A stretch of DNA of 14,381 nt. It comes from Bacteroidota bacterium (GTDB taxonomy: Bacteria > Bacteroidota > Bacteroidia > Flavobacteriales > Flavobacteriaceae). The stretch lies in NCBI GenBank assembly GCA_004356305.1, contig SMXJ01000001.1, forward strand, positions 1 to 14,381, written 5' to 3'. Positions 1 to 7,670 of this stretch are shown here, piece by piece (position 1 is the stretch's first letter; each line of letters opens with the position of its first letter). Both the position numbers and the translations under genes were made by a program. The notes beneath the pieces were generated by a model, which was not told the origin of the DNA, did not search any database, and worked only from the letters and a program-made list of their open reading frames with translations.

Positions 1-1409
1 ACTAAGTCCATGGTTTTCCCTCGACCAAAAAGATACTTCCATGATTGGAGTCCATAATAGGACCAGGAAATCATGGTTGATACTGCAAATAGTACGACTG
101 CAACTGTCAAGAATATATTGGAATAAGGTATGAATTCGGCAAAGGCCTTTGAAGTAATTCCGGCGCCTTCGTAAGATAAGCCGTCAATAATTACAGCACC
201 AGTTCCATCGCCTCCATAATCGAAATAGCCTCCCAAGTTAAAGATGATAATCACCAACGCCGTCATCGTACAGATCACTATTGTATCTATAAATGGTTCC
301 AGTAAAGACACCAGCCCTTCACTGGCCGAGTATTTTGTTTTCACCGCCGAGTGGGCAATGGCAGCAGATCCTGCGCCGGCTTCATTCGAGAATGCGGCAC
401 GCCTAAATCCTACTAACAAAACTCCAATTACACTTCCAACTCCAATAGCAGTAGGATTGAATGCTTCCCTTATTATTAACGCAATAGCATCATCAATTAA
501 TGAAAAGTTGTCTAAGATGATATACAAACAAGCTCCTATATAGAGGATGGCCATAAAAGGAACTATTTTTTCGGTCACCGATGCTATTCTTTTAATTCCA
601 CCTATAATAATAATACCAACCAAAATAGCCAGGATAATACCAATCCAGAATCCGGCGCCCGTACTTTCCAGGTTGAATAGTTCTTTCAAAACAATAGTAG
701 CCTGGTTGGACTGAGCAGCGTTACCACCACCAAAAGATCCACCAATACAGAAAAAGGCGAATAAAACCGCAACAAATTTACCTAATCTGGCAAAACCTTT
801 TTCTTTAAGTCCTTTGCTCAAATAATACATAGGACCTCCATACACAACACCATTTTCGTCTATGTCTCTATATTGAACCCCTAAGGTACATTCCACAAAC
901 TTAGTCGACATACCAAGGAAGCCACAAATGATCATCCAAAAGGTAGCCCCGGGTCCACCCAAGGCAATGGCGAGTGCAACTCCCGCAATATTACCATTAC
1001 CCACTGTACCGGATACTGCAGTGGCCAATGCCTGGAAGTGACTTACTTCTCCATCTTTACTTTCATCCCGTATAGTATCCGGAATATCTCCATCAACAGC
1101 CAATTCAGGATCACCAAGCTCAAGCTTTTCAACATCATCATACTTCCCTCTAACTGTGTTCAAAGCTTTTCCAAAATACCTAACATTGGGAAAACCAAAG
1201 TACAGGGTGAAGAACAATGCGCTTACCACTAGAAGTATTAAAACGAATGGTATTCCAAAAATTTCAAAGAAAATAACAGCAGAGAAAAAATTTGCCACCG
1301 GCTCAAAAGCCTGATTAATTTTCTCGTCAATCCCTATCTCTTGGGTTTCTTGGGCAACGATTAATAAAGGAATGAGTAAGGCAAATAGTGAGAGAAGGTA
1401 TTTCTTCAT
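1..1409 (-). CDS. Alanine/glycine:cation symporter (AGCS family), 3' end missing
   Basis: Inner-membrane secondary transporter, expected to take up alanine or glycine with Na+ (or H+). I read it from ATG at 1409 through to the left edge, 469 complete codons without a stop. Residues 1-20 form a hydrophobic signal-like segment ending in VAQ. Family hallmarks are GTVGNGNIAG (about 134-143) followed by ALGGPGATFW, the GVVYGGPMYYL stretch (about 187-197), and the signature FSNEAGAGSAAIAH (about 340-353). At least eight hydrophobic membrane segments are visible. Family members usually run a little over 500 residues, so the last part of the C-terminus lies outside the window. A charged stretch at about 88-120 separates the first membrane helices from the GTVG motif. 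The gene stands alone, 96 bp downstream of the channel pseudogene. Family call is secure; the exact substrate is inference. Confidence 0.93.
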   Translation of the reverse strand, partial: MKKYLLSLFALLIPLLIVAQETQEIGIDEKINQAFEPVANFFSAVIFFEIFGIPFVLILLVVSALFFTLYFGFPNVRYFGKALNTVRGKYDDVEKLELGDPELAVDGDIPDTIRDESKDGEVSHFQALATAVSGTVGNGNIAGVALAIALGGPGATFWMIICGFLGMSTKFVECTLGVQYRDIDENGVVYGGPMYYLSKGLKEKGFARLGKFVAVLFAFFCIGGSFGGGNAAQSNQATIVLKELFNLESTGAGFWIGIILAILVGIIIIGGIKRIASVTEKIVPFMAILYIGACLYIILDNFSLIDDAIALIIREAFNPTAIGVGSVIGVLLVGFRRAAFSNEAGAGSAAIAHSAVKTKYSASEGLVSLLEPFIDTIVICTMTALVIIIFNLGGYFDYGGDGTGAVIIDGLSYEGAGITSKAFAEFIPYSNIFLTVAVVLFAVSTMISWSYYGLQSWKYLFGRGKTMDL

Positions 1410-1478
1410 GATTGGCTATTTAGTTATAATTGAATTTTAAGTTCAGCAAGATGCTAAAAAAAATGGCGAATTCAAATT

Positions 1479-1491
1479 ATTAGTTACTAAT
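1479..1491. promoter_or_regulatory. 13-bp perfect palindrome upstream of the symporter gene
   Basis: ATTAGTTACTAAT is a perfect palindrome around a central base, 70 bp upstream of the symporter start and inside the 96-bp gap after the channel pseudogene. On the minus strand it is followed at once by AATAATTTG, close to but not matching the Bacteroidota -7 box. It could be an operator or chance in AT-rich DNA. No stem with a T-run is present, so it is not a convincing terminator. Confidence 0.25.
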
Positions 1492-1505
1492 TTCTTACCC
1501 CATTT

Positions 1506-2355
1506 CTAGACATTGTAAAGTTGTTTTAAACTTTCAATTTGATGAGGGCTACCTATCGCAATGAGCTTAGAATTTTTTTGTATAACAGTAGAAGTCAGGG
1601 TTCACAATATAATCTCCTTGGGTGTTTTTATAGCCATTGATAGAACAACCTGTCTTTTTGCGAATATCCAGGTCGAAAATTGCCTGCTCTTCACCATCGG
1701 AACATATATTTTCAAAAGCGATTTGTTCCACATTAATACTGTCCTGTTCTCCGGAGATTGTAAGATTGTCCAAAAATTCTACCGAGCCTGGCACCACGAC
1801 CAAAGATGCCATATGGTCGCCACCGATCTATCCGGCATAATAATGTTATCGGCTCCGGCTGGTTTTAGTTTTTTGTTGATCTGCCTTGCGAAAAGAACTA
1901 CGAAAAGATTATCTGCATCACTTGGAATTACATAAATTAAGGTAGTGGTTTTTTTATTCAGGCCTTTAAAAAAATTTCATTTTCATCTTCATAGCCGTGA
2001 ACAAATAATCCTTCTTCCTGAAAGCGATCTATGACCTCCTCATCAATTTCAACAACCACAAAGGGTTTATTATACGCATTAAGTTTTTGTTTAGAATGTA
2101 TTCAGAAATCACCTTGATGGCGTACCCTATGATAAAGATACCGGAAAGCATGAAAATGGAGGTGAAGATATTTTCGGCAGGGCTTAAGGGAGGTAATTCA
2201 CCTAAACCAACGGTCGTAATGGTAATAACGGTCATATAAATCGAATCGATCCACTCGTAATCATATCGAAATTAATACCAAGAACCCCCACAAGAAATAC
2301 AAGCACTAACAGGGGTAAGCACCCAGATGAAGTTAGATGTGATTCTCTCCTTCAT
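1506..2355 (-). pseudogene. Decayed potassium channel with RCK (TrkA-N/TrkA-C) domain
   Basis: Remnant of a two-helix K+ channel with a cytoplasmic RCK domain. Pieces in all three minus frames read in family order. First come MKERITSNFIWVLTP (2311-2355) and LVLVFLVGVLGINF in a second frame. The pore helix and selectivity filter TTVGLGE (about 2197-2217) follow, then helix 2. Next are the RCK pieces KQKLNAYNKPFVVVE, IYVIPSDADNLFVVLFA and AGADNIIMPD. The TrkA-C part starts IGGDHMASLVVVPGS, and the tail SKLIAIGSPHQIESLKQLYNV runs to TAG at 1506-1508. Frame changes occur near 2310, 2265, 2095, 1970 (a 7-base homopolymer), 1826 and 1588. Near 2095 a segment of roughly 40 codons is missing, including the GxGxxG nucleotide-binding loop. 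About 15-18 codons seem lost before KKLKPAGADN. It cannot make a working channel. The start overlaps the PspC stop, so the pair was probably an operon. Confidence 0.9.
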
Positions 2356-2582
2356 AGATCAAAAACCGAAGTCCGTTTTACATACACCAGGTCTTTCAGT
2401 TTTAACCAAAACGCCAAGGTCAGGTAAATGGCAAAACCCACACCCAAAGTAGCGAATGAAAGATAGATAAAGAATAAACGCACCCCTTTGGCCCGCATTC
2501 CCAATCGATCTGCCAATCGGGAACAGACATAATACCCTCGTTTTTCAAAGAAATGACGTATTTTATAGATAAGCTGAAGCAT
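2352..2582 (-). CDS. PspC domain membrane protein
   Basis: Small inner-membrane protein of the PspC family, 76 residues. In enterobacteria PspC helps sense envelope stress; in Bacteroidota short stand-alone PspC proteins are common and their role is not settled. The N-terminal part (1-32) is basic and contains CSRLADRLGMRAKGVRLFF, the typical PspC core. One long hydrophobic stretch follows (about 34-60) and then a charged tail ending TSVFDL. Length is normal for the short flavobacterial form. Its TGA overlaps the ATG of the downstream channel remnant in an ATGA arrangement, which suggests translational coupling before the channel decayed. Upstream, GTAATTTGC just before the ATG resembles a -7 box but is one base short. 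No other psp genes are nearby. Confidence 0.88.
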   Translation of the reverse strand: MLQLIYKIRHFFEKRGYYVCSRLADRLGMRAKGVRLFFIYLSFATLGVGFAIYLTLAFWLKLKDLVYVKRTSVFDL

Positions 2583-2634
2583 TATTGCAAATTACTGTTT
2601 TTTTCTTAACAGTTGCCGAGGAATTTTTAGTTTC

Positions 2635-2676
2635 TGGTTTGGTGGTTTGGTGGTTTAGTGGTTTAGTGGTTTAGTG
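2635..2676. repeat. Degenerate 8-bp tandem array, left of the four-helix-bundle gene
   Basis: Five consecutive octamers, TGGTTTGG twice then TGGTTTAG three times, plus a trailing TG. The G-rich strand is the + strand. The array ends 34 bp from the stop codon of the four-helix-bundle gene. A second period-8 array of related composition lies on the other side of that gene in opposite orientation. Confidence 0.85.
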
Positions 2677-2710
2677 AATTTATTTTTCTTCGAAGTATTC
2701 ATTCTATTTT

Positions 2711-3067
2711 TTAGATGGTTTTAAAAGAAGCTATCATTTTAGCAAGTTCCGCGATTTCTCCTCGATTCTTTTCATCTTGCTCGTTGGAAATAAAATTTCT
2801 TAACCTGGCCTTGGTGCTACAAACCACACACTCATGAGCACAATCCCAAGCCGTCTGTAAGTAGCGATTGAACTGTGCGTCGGTACTTCCTGAACCATCA
2901 GCTATATTATTTGCGATAGAATCAGCAGCTCTTATAAACTGAGAAGCTAGTCGATAGGTTTCTTCTTTCGGAAAAGAAATTATTTGAGTGTTGACTCCTT
3001 CGCCAAAATCAATCGCTTTTTGATAGATCTTTAAATCCTCGAATTTGAAATAATACTCGCTTTTCAT
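2711..3067 (-). CDS. Four-helix bundle protein (23S rRNA intervening-sequence family)
   Basis: A 118-residue helical protein of the bIVP/S23 family, first known from open reading frames inside 23S rRNA intervening sequences. Stand-alone copies are scattered through Bacteroidota genomes and their function is unknown; related folds include the Avd accessory protein of diversity-generating retroelements. Visible hallmarks are FEDLKIYQKAIDF in helix 1 (about 8-20), FPKEETYRLASQFIRAADSI (about 33-52), the NNIADGSGS turn (about 53-61), and FNRYLQTAWDCAHEC in helix 3. Five amino-acid positions from the end the protein is still helical, and the length is normal. There is no reverse transcriptase and no rRNA gene in the window. 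The gene is bracketed by period-8 arrays at 2635-2676 and 3084-3126, which suggests it arrived or moved as a unit. No clear promoter is seen; the ATG at 3067 is the only sensible start. Confidence 0.88.
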   Translation of the reverse strand: MKSEYYFKFEDLKIYQKAIDFGEGVNTQIISFPKEETYRLASQFIRAADSIANNIADGSGSTDAQFNRYLQTAWDCAHECVVCSTKARLRNFISNEQDEKNRGEIAELAKMIASFKTI

Positions 3068-3083
3068 AGTTCTCTTTTTAAAT

Positions 3084-3126
3084 CCTATTATACTAACATA
3101 CTACCACACTACCATACTAATCCACC
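3084..3126. repeat. Degenerate 8-bp tandem array, right of the four-helix-bundle gene
   Basis: Read on the + strand it is CCTA, TTATACTA, ACATACTA, CCACACTA, CCATACTA, then ATCCACC, so a clear period of 8. On the minus strand the units read TAGTATGG, TAGTGTGG, TAGTATGT and TAGTATAA. The array begins 16 bp upstream of the four-helix-bundle start codon and ends 21 bp before the DUF2851 stop codon. Its G-rich strand is opposite to that of the left array. Confidence 0.8.
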
Positions 3127-3147
3127 GAAAGACCAAACACCTATTAC

Positions 3148-4425
3148 TCAATGCCTATTTTTCAACAGGCTATTGCCCACCGCACACTGTAAACATTTAT
3201 TTTTCTCGCAATAATTATTTTTTAGCTCAAGTAATCCCTGGCTCTCCAAGGCATTGTTTTCGAACCGGGAGAGGCTTTTGAATTTTTTTACGATGCTGTT
3301 ATCTTCGGCTTTGATAGTTGTGGCCAACTGTAAAATTTCTTCGGAAATATCCTGGCCTTTTTCTTTTGCATAACAATATTTTAGCGGGATGACGGTATTG
3401 ATGATCAGCAAATTGATGAATTCTTTGGTGAGACGCTTCTTTCGTTTGGCCGAGATCACTTCAAAATTGTAATGGGAATCCCAATAAGAACTCGAGGATA
3501 CATTGAAAATAGCATAAAGTTCTGAGAGCGTTCCAGCCGAAATGACCTCAGAAAACAAATGGGGTCTTTTATGAAGCAGGTTAGCCAATTGCGATAATCG
3601 TATAGTTGGAAAATTAGCCGGCCTCAATCTGAAAAATTTAGGCACTTCCACTCCTTCCGTGGAGATCCTATATTTCACCCGTGAATACAAATAGATTTCC
3701 TGTAGCTGTTCATAATAAGAATCCATTTTATCTCCCTCTAATAAGTCGGCCTGACCCAGCAACAATGCTTCTATTCGCAATAAACTTTGACTACACTTTT
3801 TTACAACTTTATGATCCAGGGAGAGCGCGATGCTTAAAAAAGAAGATCCATTGACTTTCAATCCAAAGTTTTTACACAGCAGTCGAAATAATACTGCCTG
3901 CCAGTCATTTTTTGATGCTTCAAGTTGCTCGAAAATCGATCGTGACTTTTGTTCAAGTCGTTCAAAATACAATCGGTCCAACCAATTTTTAATAACGAAT
4001 TCATCAATATCACCAAATTGATCCTCACAATTGATCCACCGCCGTTTATTGGAAAATAGTCTCTTGTAATTCCGAAGCATCCCGGCGTCTATTCTATCCA
4101 TTAATTCCAAAGTGGGGATACAAGTCTCATCGCTGCGTCGAATATCCATGTCATGTTTCCAAACCACATGTAAGATCACCGTATCATAATTGGTATCTTT
4201 TTCGTGATGATGGGTATACCAATGCGAAGAATGTATGTGTATTTCGATGGTGCCGGCCCAAACCCGGCCATCGATTACTACCTGCCCATATATAAAGTCC
4301 GGACCCGCATTGTAATTAAGCGTTCCCACTTTTAATACCTGTAATGATTCTCCCTGAATAGTAGCCAACCCGAGTGATGAAAATTTTTGATATTTCCACA
4401 CATAATGAAGAAAATCTTCATTCAT
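3148..4425 (-). CDS. DUF2851 family protein
   Basis: A 425-residue soluble protein of the DUF2851 family, nearly universal in Bacteroidota and without an established function. The conserved N-terminal block is plain: AGPDF (40-44), IDGRVWAGTIEIHIHSSHW (about 51-69), three consecutive His at 72-74, D77, and VILHVV (about 83-88). This D...ExH pattern recalls the active core of PD-(D/E)xK nucleases, but that is my inference. The middle is helical and variable. The C-terminus carries a small cysteine cluster, C406, C411 and C414, within CEKNKCLQCAVG, which could bind a metal. No signal peptide or membrane segment. The gene lies downstream of the PLP enzyme, but a terminator at 4462-4498 separates them, so it probably has its own promoter, which I could not identify in the short gap. 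Confidence 0.88.
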   Translation of the reverse strand: MNEDFLHYVWKYQKFSSLGLATIQGESLQVLKVGTLNYNAGPDFIYGQVVIDGRVWAGTIEIHIHSSHWYTHHHEKDTNYDTVILHVVWKHDMDIRRSDETCIPTLELMDRIDAGMLRNYKRLFSNKRRWINCEDQFGDIDEFVIKNWLDRLYFERLEQKSRSIFEQLEASKNDWQAVLFRLLCKNFGLKVNGSSFLSIALSLDHKVVKKCSQSLLRIEALLLGQADLLEGDKMDSYYEQLQEIYLYSRVKYRISTEGVEVPKFFRLRPANFPTIRLSQLANLLHKRPHLFSEVISAGTLSELYAIFNVSSSSYWDSHYNFEVISAKRKKRLTKEFINLLIINTVIPLKYCYAKEKGQDISEEILQLATTIKAEDNSIVKKFKSLSRFENNALESQGLLELKNNYCEKNKCLQCAVGNSLLKNRH

Positions 4426-4461
4426 AATAATAAAAAATGGGGGGAGGTAGTTGTGAGTAGC

Positions 4462-4498
4462 TAAAATAAAAAAAACTCTTCAATTAAGGAAGAGTTTT
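4462..4498 (-). terminator. Rho-independent terminator of the PLP enzyme gene
   Basis: AAAACTCTTC (4472-4481) pairs perfectly with GAAGAGTTTT (4489-4498) around a 7-base loop. Read on the minus strand the stem is followed by a run of eight T (4468-4475) and then ATTTT. It starts 18 bp after the stop codon of the PLP enzyme gene. The + strand side also has a T-rich tail, so it may act weakly in both directions. Confidence 0.85.
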
Positions 4499-4516
4499 AT
4501 TTTTAATTTCCGTATT

Positions 4517-5497
4517 CTAATCGATATAACCCATTTTACGCATCCAATCGTCGTTATACATCTTACCCACATAACGACTTCCATGATCGTGAAAAAGTAC
4601 TACAACCACATCATCTTTAGTAAAATGTTCTTTTAACTGAAGTACACCTTTCATAGCCGATCCTGCAGAATTTCCCAAAAACATCCCTTCAAGTTTGGCT
4701 AATTTTCGGGTGTAAATAGCCCCATCTTTGTCGGTTACCTTGGTAAATCCATCGATGACATCAAAATCTACATTCTTAGGGATGATATCTTCACCTATGC
4801 CTTCGGTCACGTAGGGATAGATCTCGTTCTCATCGAATATGCCGGTTTCGTGATATTTTTTGAATACACTGCCATAGGTATCGATACCCCATACTTTTAT
4901 ACCGGGATTTTGTTCCTTGAGATATTTTCCAACCCCACTAATAGTGCCGCCTGTTCCCACACCCACCACAAAGTGAGTTACTTTACCATCGGTTTGTTTC
5001 CATATTTCCGGGCCGGTGCTTTCGTAATGTGCCCGGACATTGCTCGGATTGTCATACTGGTTCACATGCCAGCTATTAGGTGTTTCCTCGGCCAATCTCG
5101 CCGCTGTACTATAGTATGAACGTGGATCATGCGAATCCACATCAGCAGGACAAACGACCACTTCGCTCCCCATAGCCCGAAGAATATCTGCTTTCTCTTT
5201 ACTTTGTTTATCTGTGGTTACACAAATCATTTTATACCCTTTGACGATAGCGACCAATGCGAGGCCCATTCCTGTATTTCCACTGGTGCCTTCTACTATG
5301 GTTCCTCCCGGTTTCAGACGGCCATCGGCTTCGGCATCTTCGACCATTTTTACCGCCATACGATCCTTTACGGAGTTTCCGGGGTTGAAGGTTTCATACT
5401 TTGCCAATAATAAACATGGCAGTTGTTCAGCCAACTTATTTATTTTCACCAAAGGTGTGTTTCCAATGGTTTCAAGGATGTTTTTAGCGTATTCCAT
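4517..5497 (-). CDS. PLP-dependent cystathionine beta-synthase / cysteine synthase-like enzyme
   Basis: Fold-type II PLP enzyme of sulfur amino-acid metabolism, 326 residues, cytoplasmic. The PLP lysine is K44 in NPGNSVKDR; the substrate-binding loop is EGTSGNTGMGLA (69-80); VGVGTGGTISGVGKYLK binds the cofactor phosphate; EGIGEDIIP and GNSAGSAMKG follow. VNQYDNPSN and EGIG resemble cystathionine beta-synthase more than classical CysK, and the HDHGSRYVGKMYNDDWM end is usual for the Bacteroidota proteins. There is no C-terminal CBS-domain pair. It could therefore form cystathionine from serine and homocysteine, or cysteine from O-acetylserine; sequence alone does not decide. I chose ATG at 5497 because the protein then starts at MEYAKNILETIGNTPLVKI and a strong promoter lies just upstream. 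The frame stays open to 5590, but that extension crosses the promoter. A terminator follows. Confidence 0.9.
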   Translation of the reverse strand: MEYAKNILETIGNTPLVKINKLAEQLPCLLLAKYETFNPGNSVKDRMAVKMVEDAEADGRLKPGGTIVEGTSGNTGMGLALVAIVKGYKMICVTTDKQSKEKADILRAMGSEVVVCPADVDSHDPRSYYSTAARLAEETPNSWHVNQYDNPSNVRAHYESTGPEIWKQTDGKVTHFVVGVGTGGTISGVGKYLKEQNPGIKVWGIDTYGSVFKKYHETGIFDENEIYPYVTEGIGEDIIPKNVDFDVIDGFTKVTDKDGAIYTRKLAKLEGMFLGNSAGSAMKGVLQLKEHFTKDDVVVVLFHDHGSRYVGKMYNDDWMRKMGYID

Positions 5498-5549
5498 ACT
5501 AAATTTAAGCCAATAGCCTTCGCGAAAATAGCTATGGTATTCGAGGGTG

Positions 5550-5580
5550 CAAAGGTACGTTTTCAATAATTGATTCGCAA
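5550..5580 (-). promoter_or_regulatory. Bacteroidota-type promoter of the PLP enzyme gene
   Basis: On the minus strand TTG (5578-5580), 20 bp of spacer, then TACCTTTG (5550-5557) match the -33 TTG and -7 TAnnTTTG elements known for Bacteroidota sigma factor. Transcription should begin near 5544, leaving a leader of about 45-50 bases before ATG 5497. This is the best promoter in the window. Confidence 0.75.
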
Positions 5581-5620
5581 GAATATACAAAATGGAGTAT
5601 CAAGCACTAACTGTGAAAAG

Positions 5621-5648
5621 TGTTGAGTGTTGAGTGTTGAATGTTGAA
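5621..5648. repeat. Heptamer tandem array (TGTTGAG/TGTTGAA)
   Basis: Four head-to-tail heptamers: TGTTGAG twice, then TGTTGAA twice. They lie between the divergent PLP enzyme and acyltransferase genes. A related array (TTGAGTA when read on the minus strand) occurs at 13114-13148. Confidence 0.8.
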
Positions 5649-5708
5649 AATAAATCATTCCCTGTTATTGACAAAAACAATATCTTGCCGTGCTTTTAGG
5701 AGTTATAT

Positions 5709-5765
5709 ATGACAAAGTATATTTTACACCCCATTTCAAAAGAATACCGACCCGAATTGAATGGC
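5709..5765 (+). other. Out-of-frame N-terminal coding remnant of the acyltransferase
   Basis: ATG at 5709 opens MTKYILHPISKEYRPELNG, which ends in the conserved start of acyltransferase-3 proteins (YRPEIDG followed by LRALAV). The continuation LRALAV lies in the next frame, starting after one extra T in the TTT at 5766-5768. In its own frame this segment runs on into a stop after a few more codons. Confidence 0.75.
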
Positions 5766-7650
5766 TTTAAGAGCCTTGGCGGTGATCCTTGTGTTGTTCT
5801 ATCATTTGGATTTTGAATGGATGAAAGGTGGTTTTCTCGGTGTTGATGTATTCTTGGTGATATCGGGATATTTTATAAGTAAAAATATTCTTTTCAGTTT
5901 ACAAAAAGGAACTTTCACATTTTATGGCTTTTACACAAAGCGAATCAGGCGGTTATTTCCCGCTCTCATCTGCACGCTTATCATCGTCGTGGTCGCGGGA
6001 TATTTTATGTTTACTCCATTTAATTATGAGCGTTTAGGGATTTCCACTATTTTTTCATCTTTATCACTTTCCAACTTCTTTTTTTGGAGCGAGTCCGGCT
6101 ACTTTAATTTGGATGGTCCTTCGAAACCCTTGTTGCATATGTGGTCCTTGTCCCTGGAAGAACAATTCTATCTGTTCTGGCCACTAGTACTGGTAACCCT
6201 TTATAAGTATATCAAAAATCATCTACTTGGAATTATTGTTATTCTCATTCTTGCCTCCCTGTTGCTCTGTGAATTCCATTTCTCAACGGATCCCGAAGCG
6301 GTATTTTTTCTTATTCCCTTTCGGATGTTTGAGTTTTTATTAGGTGCTTCCTGCATTTGGTTGGAACGATTCGCACTAAAGAACAACAAATACTTGCTTG
6401 AATTACTATTCCTTATAGGATTATCCTTAATTGTGATCTCGGCGGTGGAATTCAATAGTTTCACAAGTATGCCCGGATGGCTTTCACTAGTTCCTTGCGT
6501 TGGGGCCATGTTTATTATTTATGGAGGCAAGGCACCCTTTATGAGTTGGACATTAAAAAATAAAACCGTTGAACTCATTGGCAAGAGTTCTTATTCGATT
6601 TATTTAATTCATTGGCCTTTGATAGTTTATTACAGGTATTGGACCTTAATTGAATTGAATCTGATCCATAAAATATCGCTTGGTCTTATTTCGGTCGTAT
6701 TAGGACTTTTTATGTGGCATTTTATAGAAAATACCTTTAGATACAGAAAACTTAAAACGACTAAAAGAGATCCCGTTTGGTATGTAATACCAGCATTGAT
6801 CATAGGTATTTCAGTGGCATCGGGAATGGTATGGCAGAGTGAGGGTGTTCCATCGAGATATACGGATGAATTATATATGCCCAAGGAAGAGATCCTTGCC
6901 AATAGAGAAATGTACTTCGACGAATATAGAGAAAAAGGTACACTTCTGGACGGAAAACCTAATAAGGGTCATATTATGGTCATGGGTAATTCTCATTCCA
7001 TCGATCTTATTTTTGCCCTGAGGCAGAACGGATTGGATTCCAAGATCACCGCACTAAAAACATTGGGAAAGTGCTATAATTTCGGTGAATCTTATATAGA
7101 AAATGCAGTCGAAACCTGTAATCAAATTAGAGAACAAAATTTGAAAGATGAGAACTGGGATGTGGTTGATGGTATATATCTTCATGATAATTGGCCTGAT
7201 TGGGATGCTGAAGGTTTTAACCGAATCATAAAGAGAATCCGGAAAGTTTCCGTCGCACCAATCTTCGTTTTTGGTCCAAAGATGACTTACAATAATCAGA
7301 TTCCGGAAATTGTGAGATTAACCAAATCACTGGTGCCAGACACCATAAATCAAAAAGCTAAAAGATTTGCGCGAAAATTCTTCAAACTTCGAATCAATGA
7401 TAGTTTAAAAAAGGAATTCCTGAAACCCTATTATGCAAAACAAAATGTTTACTTAATTGATATGCTTCAATTACAGGGTGGCGAAGATTTGAATTCATTT
7501 GAAATAATCTCCAGGAGAAATTTAAAATTCCTCTATTTTGATAACTCTCATTTCACCAGACAGGGCTCAAAAGAATTTGGGATAAAAATGAAACATCAGT
7601 ACCCATTTTTATTTAATGTCAAGTCTCTTAAAAAGAAATATCCTATTTAA
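5761..7650 (+). CDS. Acyltransferase-3 / SGNH fusion protein (OafA type), N-terminus frameshifted
   Basis: Membrane O-acyltransferase that likely modifies a surface polysaccharide or other envelope glycan. Residues about 1-340 form the Acyl_transf_3 domain with about ten membrane segments, including LRALAVILVLFYHLDF with the probable catalytic His, FLGVDVFLVISGYF, and WSLSLEEQFYLFWP. The C-terminal part is an SGNH hydrolase-like domain: MGNSHSID with S411, and DNSHF with D594 and H597, which would complete a Ser-Asp-His triad. Total length (629) is normal for this fusion class. The in-frame ATG at 5761 starts directly at MALRALAV and lacks the conserved YRPELNG, which sits upstream in another frame (5709-5765). 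The gene is thus either newly broken, expressed as a slightly shortened form, or affected by a one-base sequence error. It stands alone and converges on the permease gene with a 20-bp gap and no visible terminator. Confidence 0.87.
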   Translation: MALRALAVILVLFYHLDFEWMKGGFLGVDVFLVISGYFISKNILFSLQKGTFTFYGFYTKRIRRLFPALICTLIIVVVAGYFMFTPFNYERLGISTIFSSLSLSNFFFWSESGYFNLDGPSKPLLHMWSLSLEEQFYLFWPLVLVTLYKYIKNHLLGIIVILILASLLLCEFHFSTDPEAVFFLIPFRMFEFLLGASCIWLERFALKNNKYLLELLFLIGLSLIVISAVEFNSFTSMPGWLSLVPCVGAMFIIYGGKAPFMSWTLKNKTVELIGKSSYSIYLIHWPLIVYYRYWTLIELNLIHKISLGLISVVLGLFMWHFIENTFRYRKLKTTKRDPVWYVIPALIIGISVASGMVWQSEGVPSRYTDELYMPKEEILANREMYFDEYREKGTLLDGKPNKGHIMVMGNSHSIDLIFALRQNGLDSKITALKTLGKCYNFGESYIENAVETCNQIREQNLKDENWDVVDGIYLHDNWPDWDAEGFNRIIKRIRKVSVAPIFVFGPKMTYNNQIPEIVRLTKSLVPDTINQKAKRFARKFFKLRINDSLKKEFLKPYYAKQNVYLIDMLQLQGGEDLNSFEIISRRNLKFLYFDNSHFTRQGSKEFGIKMKHQYPFLFNVKSLKKKYPI

Positions 7651-7670
7651 CACAGCGTATCCCCTATTAT

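Noticed and set aside
1561..1935. Open frames on the + strand over the channel pseudogene
   Set aside because: They are antisense to readable RCK-domain pieces and show no protein-like features of their own.
2635..3126. Diversity-generating retroelement or CRISPR-like array around the four-helix-bundle gene
   Set aside because: No reverse transcriptase, no variable repeat pair, and the 8-bp units have no spacers.
5498..5590. N-terminal extension of the PLP enzyme to 5590
   Set aside because: It crosses the TTG/TACCTTTG promoter and lacks family similarity; the usual start is MEYAKNILETIGNTP.
5709..5790. Programmed ribosomal frameshift in the acyltransferase gene
   Set aside because: GGC TTT AAG has no stop codon, known slippery heptamer or downstream structure typical of such sites; a simple one-base insertion or sequence error is likelier.
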